From NCBI GenBank assembly GCA_047291315.1, contig JBDPYZ010000001.1, forward strand, positions 217,200 to 281,199: a stretch of 64,000 nucleotides of DNA, in the 5' to 3' direction. Made by a program: the position numbers and the translations under genes. This DNA is from Arsenophonus fragariae (GTDB lineage: Bacteria; Pseudomonadota; Gammaproteobacteria; Enterobacterales; Enterobacteriaceae). A model generated the notes under the pieces. That model saw nothing but the letters and a program-made list of their open reading frames with translations, had not been told where the DNA came from and searched no databases. Positions 36,041 to 45,428 of the stretch are shown here, in pieces; position 1 is the stretch's first letter; each line of letters starts with the position of its first letter.

Positions 36041-37003
36041 ATGAGCATTAAGAAATATGGTGTTTTATTAGTTAACTTGGGGACGCCTGATGCACCAACG
36101 CCAAAGGCGGTGAAATGTTTTTTGGCAGAATTTCTTAGTGATGTAAGAGTTATTGATATTTCGAGGATAATTTGGAAACCACTATTACATTTAGTGATTT
36201 TACCATTACGTTCACCGAAAGTAGCTAAATTATATCGGTCAATTTGGACAGAAGCCGGTTCACCATTGCTAAATTATAGTTTACAACAGCAAGCTGCACT
36301 GGCAAAAAAGCTACGGGCTATTCCTGTGGAATTAGGTATGAGTTATGGTTCGCCTTCTGTTGCACTAGCAATTGATAAACTATTAATTCAACAGGTTGAA
36401 AATATCATTGTATTACCGCTTTATCCTCAATATTCTTGTTCAACCACTGCAGCAGTTTTTGATGCTATTAGTCTAGTGTTAAAAAAATATCGAACGATAC
36501 CCGAGCTCCACTTTATTCGTAGTTATGCTGCTCATCCTTATTATATTGATGCATTAAAAAAGTCGGTTGAGTTAAGTTTTGAGCAACACGGTGAACCTGA
36601 TCGATTATTGCTTTCTTATCATGGTATCCCTAAGCGTTATGCAGAAACAGGTGATATTTATCCACAGGAGTGCGAACTAACAACTCGTTTACTCAGTGAA
36701 TTAATTAATTTCCCTGTTGATAAAATAATCATGACTTATCAGTCACGCTTTGGTCGTGAACCTTGGTTTACACCTTACACAGACGTTACCTTAAAAAGCT
36801 TAGCAAAGCATGGCGTTAATCATGTTCAGCTGCTGTGTCCAGGTTTCTCAGTGGATTGTTTAGAAACTTTAGAGGAAATTGCTGTGCAGAATAAAAAATT
36901 ATTTTATAGCGCTGGTGGGGAAAAGTATCATTACATACCGGCGCTTAATGCCTCAGATGATCATATTATGTTAATGGCTGAATTAGTCAAAGATATTATA
37001 TAG
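36041..37003 (+). CDS. hemH: Ferrochelatase
   Basis: Inserts Fe2+ into protoporphyrin IX, the last step of heme synthesis; supplies the heme used by the cyo oxidase. Start set to ATG 36041 (MSIKKYGVLLVNLGTPDAP), 320 aa as in E. coli; the in-frame ATG at 36026 would place the Shine-Dalgarno GGAG (36028-36031) inside the gene. Catalytic His in LLSYHGIPKRYAE (about residue 194) and conserved QSRFGREPWFTPYTD. Intact. Upstream is adk, downstream a dead wzz and then gsk. Confidence 0.96.
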   Translation: MSIKKYGVLLVNLGTPDAPTPKAVKCFLAEFLSDVRVIDISRIIWKPLLHLVILPLRSPKVAKLYRSIWTEAGSPLLNYSLQQQAALAKKLRAIPVELGMSYGSPSVALAIDKLLIQQVENIIVLPLYPQYSCSTTAAVFDAISLVLKKYRTIPELHFIRSYAAHPYYIDALKKSVELSFEQHGEPDRLLLSYHGIPKRYAETGDIYPQECELTTRLLSELINFPVDKIIMTYQSRFGREPWFTPYTDVTLKSLAKHGVNHVQLLCPGFSVDCLETLEEIAVQNKKLFYSAGGEKYHYIPALNASDDHIMLMAELVKDII

Positions 37004-37406
37004 CATATTTATCAATTTTAAGTTATTTAGATAAAATTAAAGGTTATTTTAGTAATTATAACACTATCATAAATTTAAATTTTGCATTGTAATTGCTTGT
37101 TTGGAATGGTTTAATTAATAATTGTAAAAATATATATTTAAACTTGTAATATGAATTATTATTGTTGTATAAAAAATAGATGATTTTTATAATGTTTAGA
37201 TTATTTTAAACTTTTTTATTATTTGTTTTTATATTTTAGAAATATTTAATTAAATTTTGTTAAATTATTTATGGCATTTTACTTACTTTAAATATAATGG
37301 TTATGAAAATAAGTGCATTACTGATAAATGTAGATGAATATTTGTGATGATTGTTAACAATATAACTGTTAGAAACCATAAACTATGACAAATAGACCGT
37401 TATTGG
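37004..37406. other. Very AT-rich spacer after hemH
   Basis: About 400 bp with almost no G or C between hemH and the wzz relic. Nothing coding recognised. It may be the scar of a lost cluster. Confidence 0.5.
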
Positions 37407-38459
37407 ATGTATCCATCTTTTTATTCTGTTAATATAAAAAAAGAAGGTGAAATTGATTTATTTGAACTTTTCTCTATTCTTTATAAATCTAAGTTGTTGA
37501 TTACTATTTTTATTGTGGTTTTTACCGCTGCTATCTTTTGTTGGTCGCTATTTTCTCCTAAAAATGTAAAGGTGAAGCAACGATTGTTCTGCTTAAGAAA
37601 TGTTTAAGCTGAATGAATTCCTGAGTCAGTTAAAGGTATTGGATGTTGAAACAAATATCGATGCTGAGTAAGTTTATGCAAAATTTCTTGATGCTTACCG
37701 TTCTCTACTGTTACAGAAAAATTTTTCTAAAAAGTAGCGACTATTTTCAGCAGTTAGTTAAATCTATAGAGCTACAATTATTAGAGAGAGAACAGCCGCT
37801 TTTACGTGATCCAAATAATATTACTGTTAGCAAAGTTACTTTTAGTAAAATGCAAAAGATATTACTAATATGCAAGAGCGACCGATAGAAGCTAACGTAG
37901 GGTTTTCCGCTGGAACTGCTCAAGATGCCTAAAATTTATTATCTGGGTATCTGCGTTATGTAGCATCTAATATCCGTCAGAAAATTAAAGCGGAGTTAAA
38001 TGAAAAAATAGTTCAAAAAATTGTTTATGCTAAAGGTAAATATGATATTGAGCTGACCGCATTTAAAAAATGCTAATCGGGTTGCGATTCAGCTCCTGAA
38101 GAATTCGTTAGCAATAGCGCAATCTGTTGGCGTAAAAAAACCGATTTCAACTATTAATAACCGTTATCCAAGATGATCCTATTGCATTAGGTTTAGAAGC
38201 TTTAGCTAAAAAATTAGCTATTATTGAAGAGGGTAACGATGAGTTACCACTAAATCCTGAACTTTTAAATAGCCAATAATATATCTAATAATTGCAGGTG
38301 TTAGATACTAAAGATCTTTGGTTTCAACCGATAAAATATATGCAAAAGCCAACTTTACCCATTGCTAAATAGGCACCTAAGCGAACGTATATGGTATTAT
38401 TCACTGGAATAGCCGGTTTAATTTTTGGTTGTGTTTTTGTTATGCTATATGGTAAATAG
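37407..38459 (+). pseudogene. wzz: Wzz-family O-antigen chain-length determinant remnant
   Basis: Remnant of a Wzz/FepE polysaccharide co-polymerase, which sets O-antigen chain length from the inner membrane. N-terminal frame 37407-37607: cytoplasmic tail EIDLFELFSILYKSK, then first transmembrane helix LLITIFIVVFTAAIFCWSL. Middle pieces are in several frames (QQLVKSIELQLLEREQPLL near 37750; ALGLEALAKKLAIIEEGND near 38190). The C-terminal signature survives: VLDTKDLWFQPIKYMQKPTL, a Pro-rich stretch, then the second membrane helix TGIAGLIFGCVFVMLYGK, ending at TAG 38457-38459. Many frameshifts. In Yersinia the O-antigen cluster sits exactly between hemH and gsk with wzz beside gsk. Confidence 0.85.
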
Positions 38460-38571
38460 TCGCAAGCAAAAAGCCTGATGACGCAATTTTAAGCGAGCGG
38501 AAGGTGATTTTCCTGCTGCTCAATGATGTTAGTTATGTTAGACTTGCCCCTTTCGTTATTAATAATCTATT

Positions 38572-39879
38572 ATGAAATTCCCTGGTCAACGTAAGTCCAA
38601 GCACTATTTTCCTGTTAGTCTCCGTGAACCCTTATTACCCAGTCAAAAATTTATCAATAGCTCAAGCGATCATGCTTATATTGTTGGTATAGACCAAACT
38701 CTGGTTGATATTGAAGCTAAGGTTAATGATGATTTTATTAAACGTTATCAACTTAGTCAGGGACACTCTTTAGTTATTCAAGATGTTATGGCTGAAGAAC
38801 TTTATCATGAATTATTAGAGCGCAATCTTATTAGTCATGAATTTGCTGGTGGAACGATAGGGAATACTTTACATAATTACTCTTTATTAGCTGATGATAG
38901 ATCTGTGTTGTTGGGTACGATGTGCAATAACATTCAAATTGGCAGTTATGCTTATCGTTATTTATGCCATACTTCGAGCCGGATGGATTTAAATTATTTA
39001 CAAGGTGTCAATGGCCCAATTGGTCGCTGTTTTACCTTAATTACGGAAAACGGTGAGCGAACATTTGCAATTAGTCCTGGGTTAATGAACCAATTGCGCC
39101 CTGAGAGCATCCCAGAGCAAATTATTGTAGAAGCATCAGTACTGGTTATTACGGCTTATCTTGTCCGTTGTCAGCCCGGAGAACCGATGCCAGTAGCAAC
39201 AATGCAAGCAATAGAATATGCTAAAAAACATGATGTGCCAGTGGTGCTGACATTGGGCACTAAATTTGTTATTGCTGATGATCCCCTCTTTTGGCAGGAT
39301 TTTCTCGCAAAATATGTTTCTGTTGTGGCAATGAACGAAGATGAAGCGTTAGAGTTGACAGGGTTCAAAGATCCATTATTAGCTGCCGATAAAGTGCTTG
39401 ACTGGGTTGATCTGGTTCTTTGTACCGCTGGTGCTGACGGACTCTATATGGCTGGTTATATCGAATCGGCCTATAAAAGAGAAACTCAACATCCTTTATT
39501 ATCTGGCGCTATTAAGCAATTTAATCGTTATGAATTTAGTCGGGCGATGATAAAAAAAGATTGTCAATTTCCTTTTAGGATTTATTCACATCTTGAGCCT
39601 TATATGGGTGGGCCAGAAAAAATCATGAATACCAATGGAGCCGGTGATGGTGCACTGTCTGCTTTATTACATGATATTACAGCCAATCGTTTTCATCGTT
39701 TAAATATTCCTAATTCAACTAAACATTCTCTGCCATATCTGACATATTCTTCCTTAGCACAGGTGTGTAAATATGCTAATAGAGTTAGTTATCAGGTGCT
39801 TATTCAGAATTCCCCACGTTTAACACGAAGTTTGCCTGAAAAAGAAGATAGTTTAGAGGAATCTTATTGGGAACGGTAA
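38572..39879 (+). CDS. gsk: Inosine-guanosine kinase
   Basis: PfkB/ribokinase-family kinase that phosphorylates guanosine and inosine to GMP and IMP for purine salvage. 435 aa, E. coli 434, with the same N-terminus MKFPGQRKSKHYFPV. Early glycine-rich EFAGGTIGNTLHNYS (about 85-99) and catalytic NTNGAGDGALSALLHD (about 351-366, Asp base in GAGDG). Intact and followed by a strong shared terminator with ybaL. Confidence 0.96.
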   Translation: MKFPGQRKSKHYFPVSLREPLLPSQKFINSSSDHAYIVGIDQTLVDIEAKVNDDFIKRYQLSQGHSLVIQDVMAEELYHELLERNLISHEFAGGTIGNTLHNYSLLADDRSVLLGTMCNNIQIGSYAYRYLCHTSSRMDLNYLQGVNGPIGRCFTLITENGERTFAISPGLMNQLRPESIPEQIIVEASVLVITAYLVRCQPGEPMPVATMQAIEYAKKHDVPVVLTLGTKFVIADDPLFWQDFLAKYVSVVAMNEDEALELTGFKDPLLAADKVLDWVDLVLCTAGADGLYMAGYIESAYKRETQHPLLSGAIKQFNRYEFSRAMIKKDCQFPFRIYSHLEPYMGGPEKIMNTNGAGDGALSALLHDITANRFHRLNIPNSTKHSLPYLTYSSLAQVCKYANRVSYQVLIQNSPRLTRSLPEKEDSLEESYWER

Positions 39880-39886
39880 TTAGATA

Positions 39887-39926
39887 AAAATCAGGAGAAG
39901 ACCAATATTTCCTCCTGATTTATTTT
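39887..39926. terminator. Bidirectional terminator between gsk and ybaL
   Basis: Stem AAATCAGGAG (39888-39897) / CTCCTGATTT (39912-39921); T-rich tails on both strands, serving convergent gsk and ybaL. Confidence 0.82.
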
Positions 39927-39932
39927 TATCGG

Positions 39933-41681
39933 CTAGTTAGAAACATCAGGTTTTAAGTATTTATCTAAATCTTTTGTAGCTGATAATATATTATCGTCAT
40001 GATTGTTAATGGTACAGTCGGCGGTTTTCTTTTTAAACAGGAAATGAGCCATGCTTTTGGCAATTTCATGCTCACCAACAACGATATGATTTGCACCACG
40101 CTCACGAATATATTTAATTTCATCATCAGAGTGTGAGTGAACAATAATTGTGATATCAGGGTTTAATGACCTAGCCTTCTCGACAATTTGCCCTGCTTCA
40201 TAACCATTTGGAATGGTGAGTAATATTGTTTGGGCACAATCTATGCGCGCCAGCTTCATTAGTGCTTTGTTTACGGCATTTCCAATTAGTGCACGGAAGC
40301 CATTTTTCGCTAATTCTTCAAATCTAGCACGTGTATTTTCGATAACGACAATCGGGATATCTTTTTGACGTAATTTTTCAGCCAGAATAAAGCCAACACG
40401 ACCATAACCAACAATAATTACATGACCGCAAATATCAACAGGAATTTGTGCGACTTCTTCCTGCGTTTCTTCTAATAATTCTTCCTCTGTTGTTTCGGTT
40501 TTTTTCAGATAGCCGTCAAGTAAGCTAAATAGCAATGGGTTAATCATAATAGAGACGATCGCACCGGCTAAAATTAGGTTTGGCGCTTGACTATCAAATA
40601 CATTGAGCGCTATTCCCATTCCAGCTAGGATGAAAGAGAATTCACCGATTTGTGCCAGACTTATCGCGATAGTTAAGGCGGTACGACGGCGATGACCAAA
40701 TAGTCTCACTAATAGTAAGGCGGCGAGTGATTTACCAACAATAATGATTGCTAAAACAGCCAACACAGCTAATGGTTGTTGTATCAATATGATAGGATCT
40801 AATAGCATACCAACCGATACAAAGAACAGCACCGCAAATGCATCTCGCAAAGGTAGAGTATCTTGTGCGGCTCGATGACTTAATTCAGATTCATTTAGGA
40901 TCATACCGGCGAAAAATGCACCAAGGGCAAAAGAAGCATTAAATAGAGTTACTGCGGCATAGGCAATACCGAGCGCTAGTACTAATACCGCTAGTGTGAA
41001 TAATTCTCGAGAACCAGTTGCCGCAGTACGGGCTAGGATCCATGGAATAAGTTGGCGACCGATGAAAAGTGTAATGATAATAAAAATAGCCACTTTACCG
41101 ACGGTAAAGGTTAATTTAATTGCGAGTTCATTAAATCTGGCATTATTGCTATCGATAATACCGGCAATTGCTGGGAGCAATACCAGTGTTAAGACCATGA
41201 CTAAATCTTCGACAATCAGCCAGCCAATGGTAATTTGGCCTCGTTTACTATCGATAAGTTGACGTTCTTCTAATGCCCTTAACAGCACTACAGTACTGGC
41301 TGTTGAGAGACAAAGACCAAAAACAATACCAGCAAATATTCCCCAACCAAATAGCATGGCTAAACCAAGACCTAATAAGGTCGCGGTAATTATTTGAGCG
41401 ATAGCGCCAGGAATAGCAATCGATTTTACGGCTAAAAGATCTTTTAAGGAAAAATGTAAGCCAACACCAAACATCAATAATATAACACCAATTTCAGCGA
41501 GTTCACTGGCTAAATTTGTATTTACAACAAAGCCCGGTGTAAATGGGCCAATAAGAACACCGGCTAACAAATAGCCGACTAACGGTGATATTCTTAGCCG
41601 GTGGGCAATCATACCAAAGAGATAGGCAAGCGCTAAACCACCAACAATTGTTGTGATGAGGGATGATGCTGAATGATCCAT
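39933..41681 (-). CDS. ybaL: YbaL, CPA2-type monovalent cation/H+ antiporter with TrkA-N domain
   Basis: Inner-membrane KefB/KefC-like transporter of the CPA2 family; exact substrate in E. coli is not settled. 582 aa, about 24 longer than E. coli YbaL. Twelve or more hydrophobic segments to about residue 380 (LVGYLLAGVLIGPFTPGF near 35-52), an acidic linker EETQEEVA, then a nucleotide-binding TrkA-N (RCK) domain with Rossmann motif VIIVGYGRVGFILAE (about 418-432). Intact; convergent with gsk as in E. coli. Confidence 0.93.
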   Translation of the reverse strand: MDHSASSLITTIVGGLALAYLFGMIAHRLRISPLVGYLLAGVLIGPFTPGFVVNTNLASELAEIGVILLMFGVGLHFSLKDLLAVKSIAIPGAIAQIITATLLGLGLAMLFGWGIFAGIVFGLCLSTASTVVLLRALEERQLIDSKRGQITIGWLIVEDLVMVLTLVLLPAIAGIIDSNNARFNELAIKLTFTVGKVAIFIIITLFIGRQLIPWILARTAATGSRELFTLAVLVLALGIAYAAVTLFNASFALGAFFAGMILNESELSHRAAQDTLPLRDAFAVLFFVSVGMLLDPIILIQQPLAVLAVLAIIIVGKSLAALLLVRLFGHRRRTALTIAISLAQIGEFSFILAGMGIALNVFDSQAPNLILAGAIVSIMINPLLFSLLDGYLKKTETTEEELLEETQEEVAQIPVDICGHVIIVGYGRVGFILAEKLRQKDIPIVVIENTRARFEELAKNGFRALIGNAVNKALMKLARIDCAQTILLTIPNGYEAGQIVEKARSLNPDITIIVHSHSDDEIKYIRERGANHIVVGEHEIAKSMAHFLFKKKTADCTINNHDDNILSATKDLDKYLKPDVSN

Positions 41682-42613
41682 TAAATCTCCTCTTTTTTGG
41701 GGATGACAAAATACGTCATGTAAAATCTAAGCTTATTTTATCTGCTATAAACTAAAAAAGCGCTAAAAAATTACGTTAATTACGTTAAAATAATAAAAAA
41801 GCGGTTAACGATAAAAAAGAAATAGTTTTTTTTAATAAAAATACCAAGTAAATAATCATATTAACTATAATTTATAATATAAACTATTATTCTTTTGTTT
41901 TATTTATATTTGGTAATGATGTAGTAAAATAAACTGATAATGATAAAAAATCCAGATTGGATTAATTAATTCAATACTCTTTATTTGTAATAAAATTGTA
42001 AGTTGCTGGATCGATTTCAATTTTTTCCAAGCGGAATACAAAAAAGTCTTTAGTAATCATCTCTGCAAATAAAAACATAATATTAATACTGTCATATTAA
42101 GGCTATGAATAGCAAAATAATGTATCAAATAACAAGTATAGTAGTTATTTATGCTGATATAATAAAAATTATTTTCAAAAATAAAAATAAATTGATTAAT
42201 TGTCGTTTGAATGGTGATTTTTATCATCATTTTTGGCAAAAATAAAATTGATTTTAAAATAAGTTTCATGTTACTTTATTATATGTATATATCAATGTAT
42301 TAATTGAATTTAGCTAACCATCAGCTGTACCCCCTTTCCCCCCCCCCTTTTTTTTTAGTAAAAATAATCAGCCTTTATTTTTTATCCCATTGAAGATGAA
42401 GATTATTGCTAATAATATTTTTTGAATCTTATTGTAATAGACAGAATTATTTATGTTGGAATAATTAAATAAAATATTTAGTGAGTAATAAAATAATACT
42501 CATTATAGGGTAAATAAAGTCAGTTTCTCTACATAACTATAGAGTAGTAAGTTTCAATGAAATGGCGATAGGTAATACGATTGTCACTTAAAACTTCAGT
42601 GAGGACAATCATT
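41682..42613. other. 930-bp AT-rich spacer upstream of ybaL and ushA relic
   Basis: No gene recognised. E. coli has fsr here, of which I see no trace. Contents: two 9-bp direct repeats ATTACGTTA (41770-41787), an AT-dinucleotide-rich stretch, a C/T homopolymer tract at 42330-42356, and then the ushA ribosome site (GAGGA, 42601-42605). Short open frames on the minus strand around 42057-42269 are low-complexity. Confidence 0.5.
42330..42356. repeat. Polypyrimidine tract C5-T3-C10-T9
   Basis: Five C, three T, ten C (42338-42347) and nine T (42348-42356) in a row. Such a long C-run is striking in this AT-rich sequence and is expected to be length-unstable. Confidence 0.9.
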
Positions 42614-44100
42614 ATGTTTTTGTGGTTGCTATTAAGTTGCTAATGCATGGCAAAAAGATAAAACCTACCCTATTACAACTAATGATCATCACAAGAACGG
42701 AGAATATGTTTTAGCAGTGCAAAAAACGTTAGTTGCATAAATTGGTCATGAAGTTGCAAAAGAAGGAGGAGCTGTTTTACTACTTTCTGGAGGTGATATT
42801 AACACTGGTGTGCCTGAATCCGATTTGCAAGATGCTGAACCAGATATTAAAGGCATGAATATGATTGGCTATGACGTTATGGCTATTGGTAATTATGAAT
42901 TTGATAAACCTTTAGCGATTTTACGTAAACAACAGCAATGGGCAACTTTTCCTTTTCTTTCAGCTAATATTTATCAAACTAGTACCGGCTAGAGATTATT
43001 CAAAACCTATCTAATTGTTAATAAACAGGGCATTAAGATTACCGTTATTGGTTTAACTACTGACGATACTGTTAAGTTAGGTAACCCAGGGATATTTTCC
43101 GATATAAAATTTAGTTCTTCTGCCAATGAAGCGAAAAAGGTGATCTAATTTTTACGCGCTAATGAAATGAAAAGCCCGATATCATTATTGCAACGACTCA
43201 TATGGAGCATTATAACAATTGCGAACATGGTTCTAATGCTCCTGGTGATGTTGAAATGGCGCGTAGCTTACCGACCGGGTATTTGGATATGATAGTGGGA
43301 GGTCATTCTCAAGATCCTGTTTGTATGTCGTCTAGCAGGATAAATTACAAATAAGTGGATTATGTGCCCATTACATTATGTGTACCAGATCGCCAAAATG
43401 GAACTTGGATTGTGCAGGTTCATCGATGAGATAAATATGTCGGGCGGGCTGATTTTTAATTTAAAAATGGCAAATTTATTTTAAAACGCTATCAACTTAT
43501 TCCTATCAATTTAAAGAGAAAAGAGTTAGTTTTTTATACACGAGAAATTGCTCCTGATGTTGATATGATGAAATTACTCTCTCCTTTTTCAGGTAAGAGG
43601 TCGTCAACAATTAGATATCAAATTAGGTTTCGTTGATGGTAAATTACAAGGCGATCACAACAAAATTCGTTTTGGACAAACTAATTTGGCACGTTTAATT
43701 TTAGTGTTGCAAGTGGAACGTGTAGATGCCGACTTTGCCATTATGAGCAGTGGCATGATCCGTAATTCTATTGACCGAGTTGAGATTAGTTATCGACAAG
43801 TGTTTAAGGTTTTACCTTTTGCTAATCACATAGCCTATGTTGATTTTAGTGGTAAGAAAATGAAAAAATATTTGACAGCTGTCGCGAATATGACAGCTAG
43901 GGGGAGGGGCTTATGCTCAATTCTATAATATCAGTCTAATTCGTCATAAAGATGGCACAATTACAGATACTTAAAATAGCCGCTTAGCCATTAAATTTTA
44001 AAAAGCATTATCGGATGGCAACATTAGATTTTATTGCATTTGGTGGTGATGGTTACCGGGAAATTAATCATCATCTTGTTTTTTTTTGTGATTTGAGGAT
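42614..44100 (+). pseudogene. ushA: UshA UDP-sugar hydrolase / 5'-nucleotidase remnant
   Basis: Remnant of the periplasmic nucleotide-scavenging enzyme (about 550 aa). A start with Shine-Dalgarno and a short hydrophobic leader (MFLWLLLSC, then stop) is followed by stretches in changing frames: VLLLSGGDINTGVPESDLQD and AIGNYEFDKPLAIL (metal motif GNHEFD with His changed to Tyr) near 42770-42920, VIGLTTDDTVKLGNPG near 43050, the metal motif VGGHSQDPVCM near 43300, ARLILVLQVERVDADFAI near 43690, and RMATLDFIAFGGDGY near 44020. The last 30 or so codons are missing where the ybaK relic begins. Confidence 0.94.
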
Positions 44101-44103
44101 CGG

Positions 44104-44367
44104 CTATTTTTGATTTTTTGCATTAAATGTGCAGGCAACGTGTTTCAGATTAAGTTGTTCTTATACTGTTGTGATAGTAGATAGAACCATGAGATGTTTG
44201 CTATCTCCATTTAAAGCCACCAGCAGCATTTTAAATACTTGCTTGGCATCAAGTCCCAATTTTTTCACCGCCTCTTGGCTGAAATGATGTATATGAGCAT
44301 CATGTTTATAGATATGTAGCACATATTTGATTTTCTTTTTTTCCAATAAGTTAATAGCCGGAGTCAT
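44104..44367 (-). pseudogene. ybaK: YbaK (Cys-tRNA(Pro)/Cys-tRNA(Cys) deacylase) remnant
   Basis: N-terminal half of YbaK, a free-standing editing protein that clears Cys-tRNA(Pro). Frame from ATG 44367 (MTPAINLLEKKKIKYVLHIY) keeps DEVVKKLGLN-like QEAVKKLGLDAKQVFKMLLV, then loses phase after GDSKHL. A further piece in another frame, QLNLKHVACTFNAKNQK, ends at about 44104. The C-terminal half is deleted, up against the truncated 3' end of ushA. Confidence 0.88.
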
Positions 44368-44465
44368 ACAAAAACCTTATTTTATATAATGTTATAGTGA
44401 GCAGTTAAATTGATATTTTATTATGTTGGTTGGCAATATTGCTTAAATAAAAAAATTGGGTTGAA

Positions 44466-45281
44466 TTAGTCGATTTGTTGTTTAAATAAGCTAACAAGAT
44501 TATTGTCACCATATAAATGTAAGGCGCCAACGGCTACGACATAATGACCAGCTGCCAATTTTTTTAACTTTTGACACCATAATAAGTTACGCTCTTGCAT
44601 CAATAATTGATAAATATCATCACGAAAAGTTTTCGGTAATTTTAAACCATACTCAGGTTTGAAGTTCATCCACCAACTCAACATTATTTGTAGCGAACGG
44701 GCATTAGAGCGCCAATATGTCAGAGTATCTTCCAATAAAGATTGCCCATTATTGGGTAAATTCATGAGTAGCTCGATTTGAGAGGCAGTGCCTTCTAGTT
44801 CAATGATCGGTTTCTGCTGTTGCCGGGCGGCTTGCAGCAGTTGATAATCTATCCCGTATTGAGGGAGTAATCCTAAATTTTGTGCTTGATTGATTTGTAA
44901 AATCAAAGCAATTTGCCAGGCAGCAAGGTTATCTAATTGCTCATAGTGCAGTTTGATTTGTTGGCAATAATGTTTAAATTTCAGATAGAGTGAGGGTGAA
45001 AGTCGCTGTTTGAGCGGTGGGTAAGGGATATCAGGATTGTTAGTCAAGGGAGGCTCTGTATCGGTAATATCGGCTTCAATAATTAAAGCATCGCATTGAT
45101 TAAGTTTGTTTATAAGAGTTTGAGTTAACGGAAACATATTTTTGCTGGCCATATGAATGCTACCAATGAGATGTAGGTGAATATTTCCGGCCAGGCTAAC
45201 ATCATAAGCAGGATAAGGATAATGTTTAGTCTTATTGGCATTCAAATATTTTTTTAGCCTAGATAATATAGGCTTTACCAT
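44466..45281 (-). CDS. ybaP: YbaP, TraB/GumN family protein
   Basis: TraB-family protein of unknown function, sometimes compared with metalloproteases of the Tiki type. 271 aa (E. coli 264). Conserved motifs are present: HLIGSIHMASKNM (about 33-45, GxxH-like), ALIIEADI, YGIDYQLLQAA (about 141-151), the NER-like region LLMQERNLLW, and the C-terminal VAVGALHLYGDNNLVS. Intact while its neighbour ybaK has decayed. Start at ATG 45281. Confidence 0.88.
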   Translation of the reverse strand: MVKPILSRLKKYLNANKTKHYPYPAYDVSLAGNIHLHLIGSIHMASKNMFPLTQTLINKLNQCDALIIEADITDTEPPLTNNPDIPYPPLKQRLSPSLYLKFKHYCQQIKLHYEQLDNLAAWQIALILQINQAQNLGLLPQYGIDYQLLQAARQQQKPIIELEGTASQIELLMNLPNNGQSLLEDTLTYWRSNARSLQIMLSWWMNFKPEYGLKLPKTFRDDIYQLLMQERNLLWCQKLKKLAAGHYVVAVGALHLYGDNNLVSLFKQQID

Positions 45282-45428
45282 TATTCACTTCCCCTTAACT
45301 AAAAAATTTCTCATTAACAGTCTAATAGATTAGCTGTTTTTAATTATCCTAGTACAATACTTTCTATACTTTTATAAAAAATGGTAACTGAGCTTTAGTC
45401 ACTGTTTTGTTAACTGGTGGATGGTAAT

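Noticed and set aside
41930..41955. Fur-box-like GATAATGATAAA upstream of ybaL/ushA relic
   Set aside because: Only partial match in very AT-rich DNA, and no iron gene nearby.
42057..42269. Minus-strand 70-codon frame in the ybaL-ushA spacer
   Set aside because: Made of Ile, Asn, Phe and Tyr codons as expected from random AT-rich DNA; no ribosome site or homology.
44368..44465. Possible ChiX small RNA between ybaK and ybaP, its site in E. coli
   Set aside because: The ChiX seed and its strong terminator are not present; only a weak TTGGCAATATTGC-like stretch is seen.
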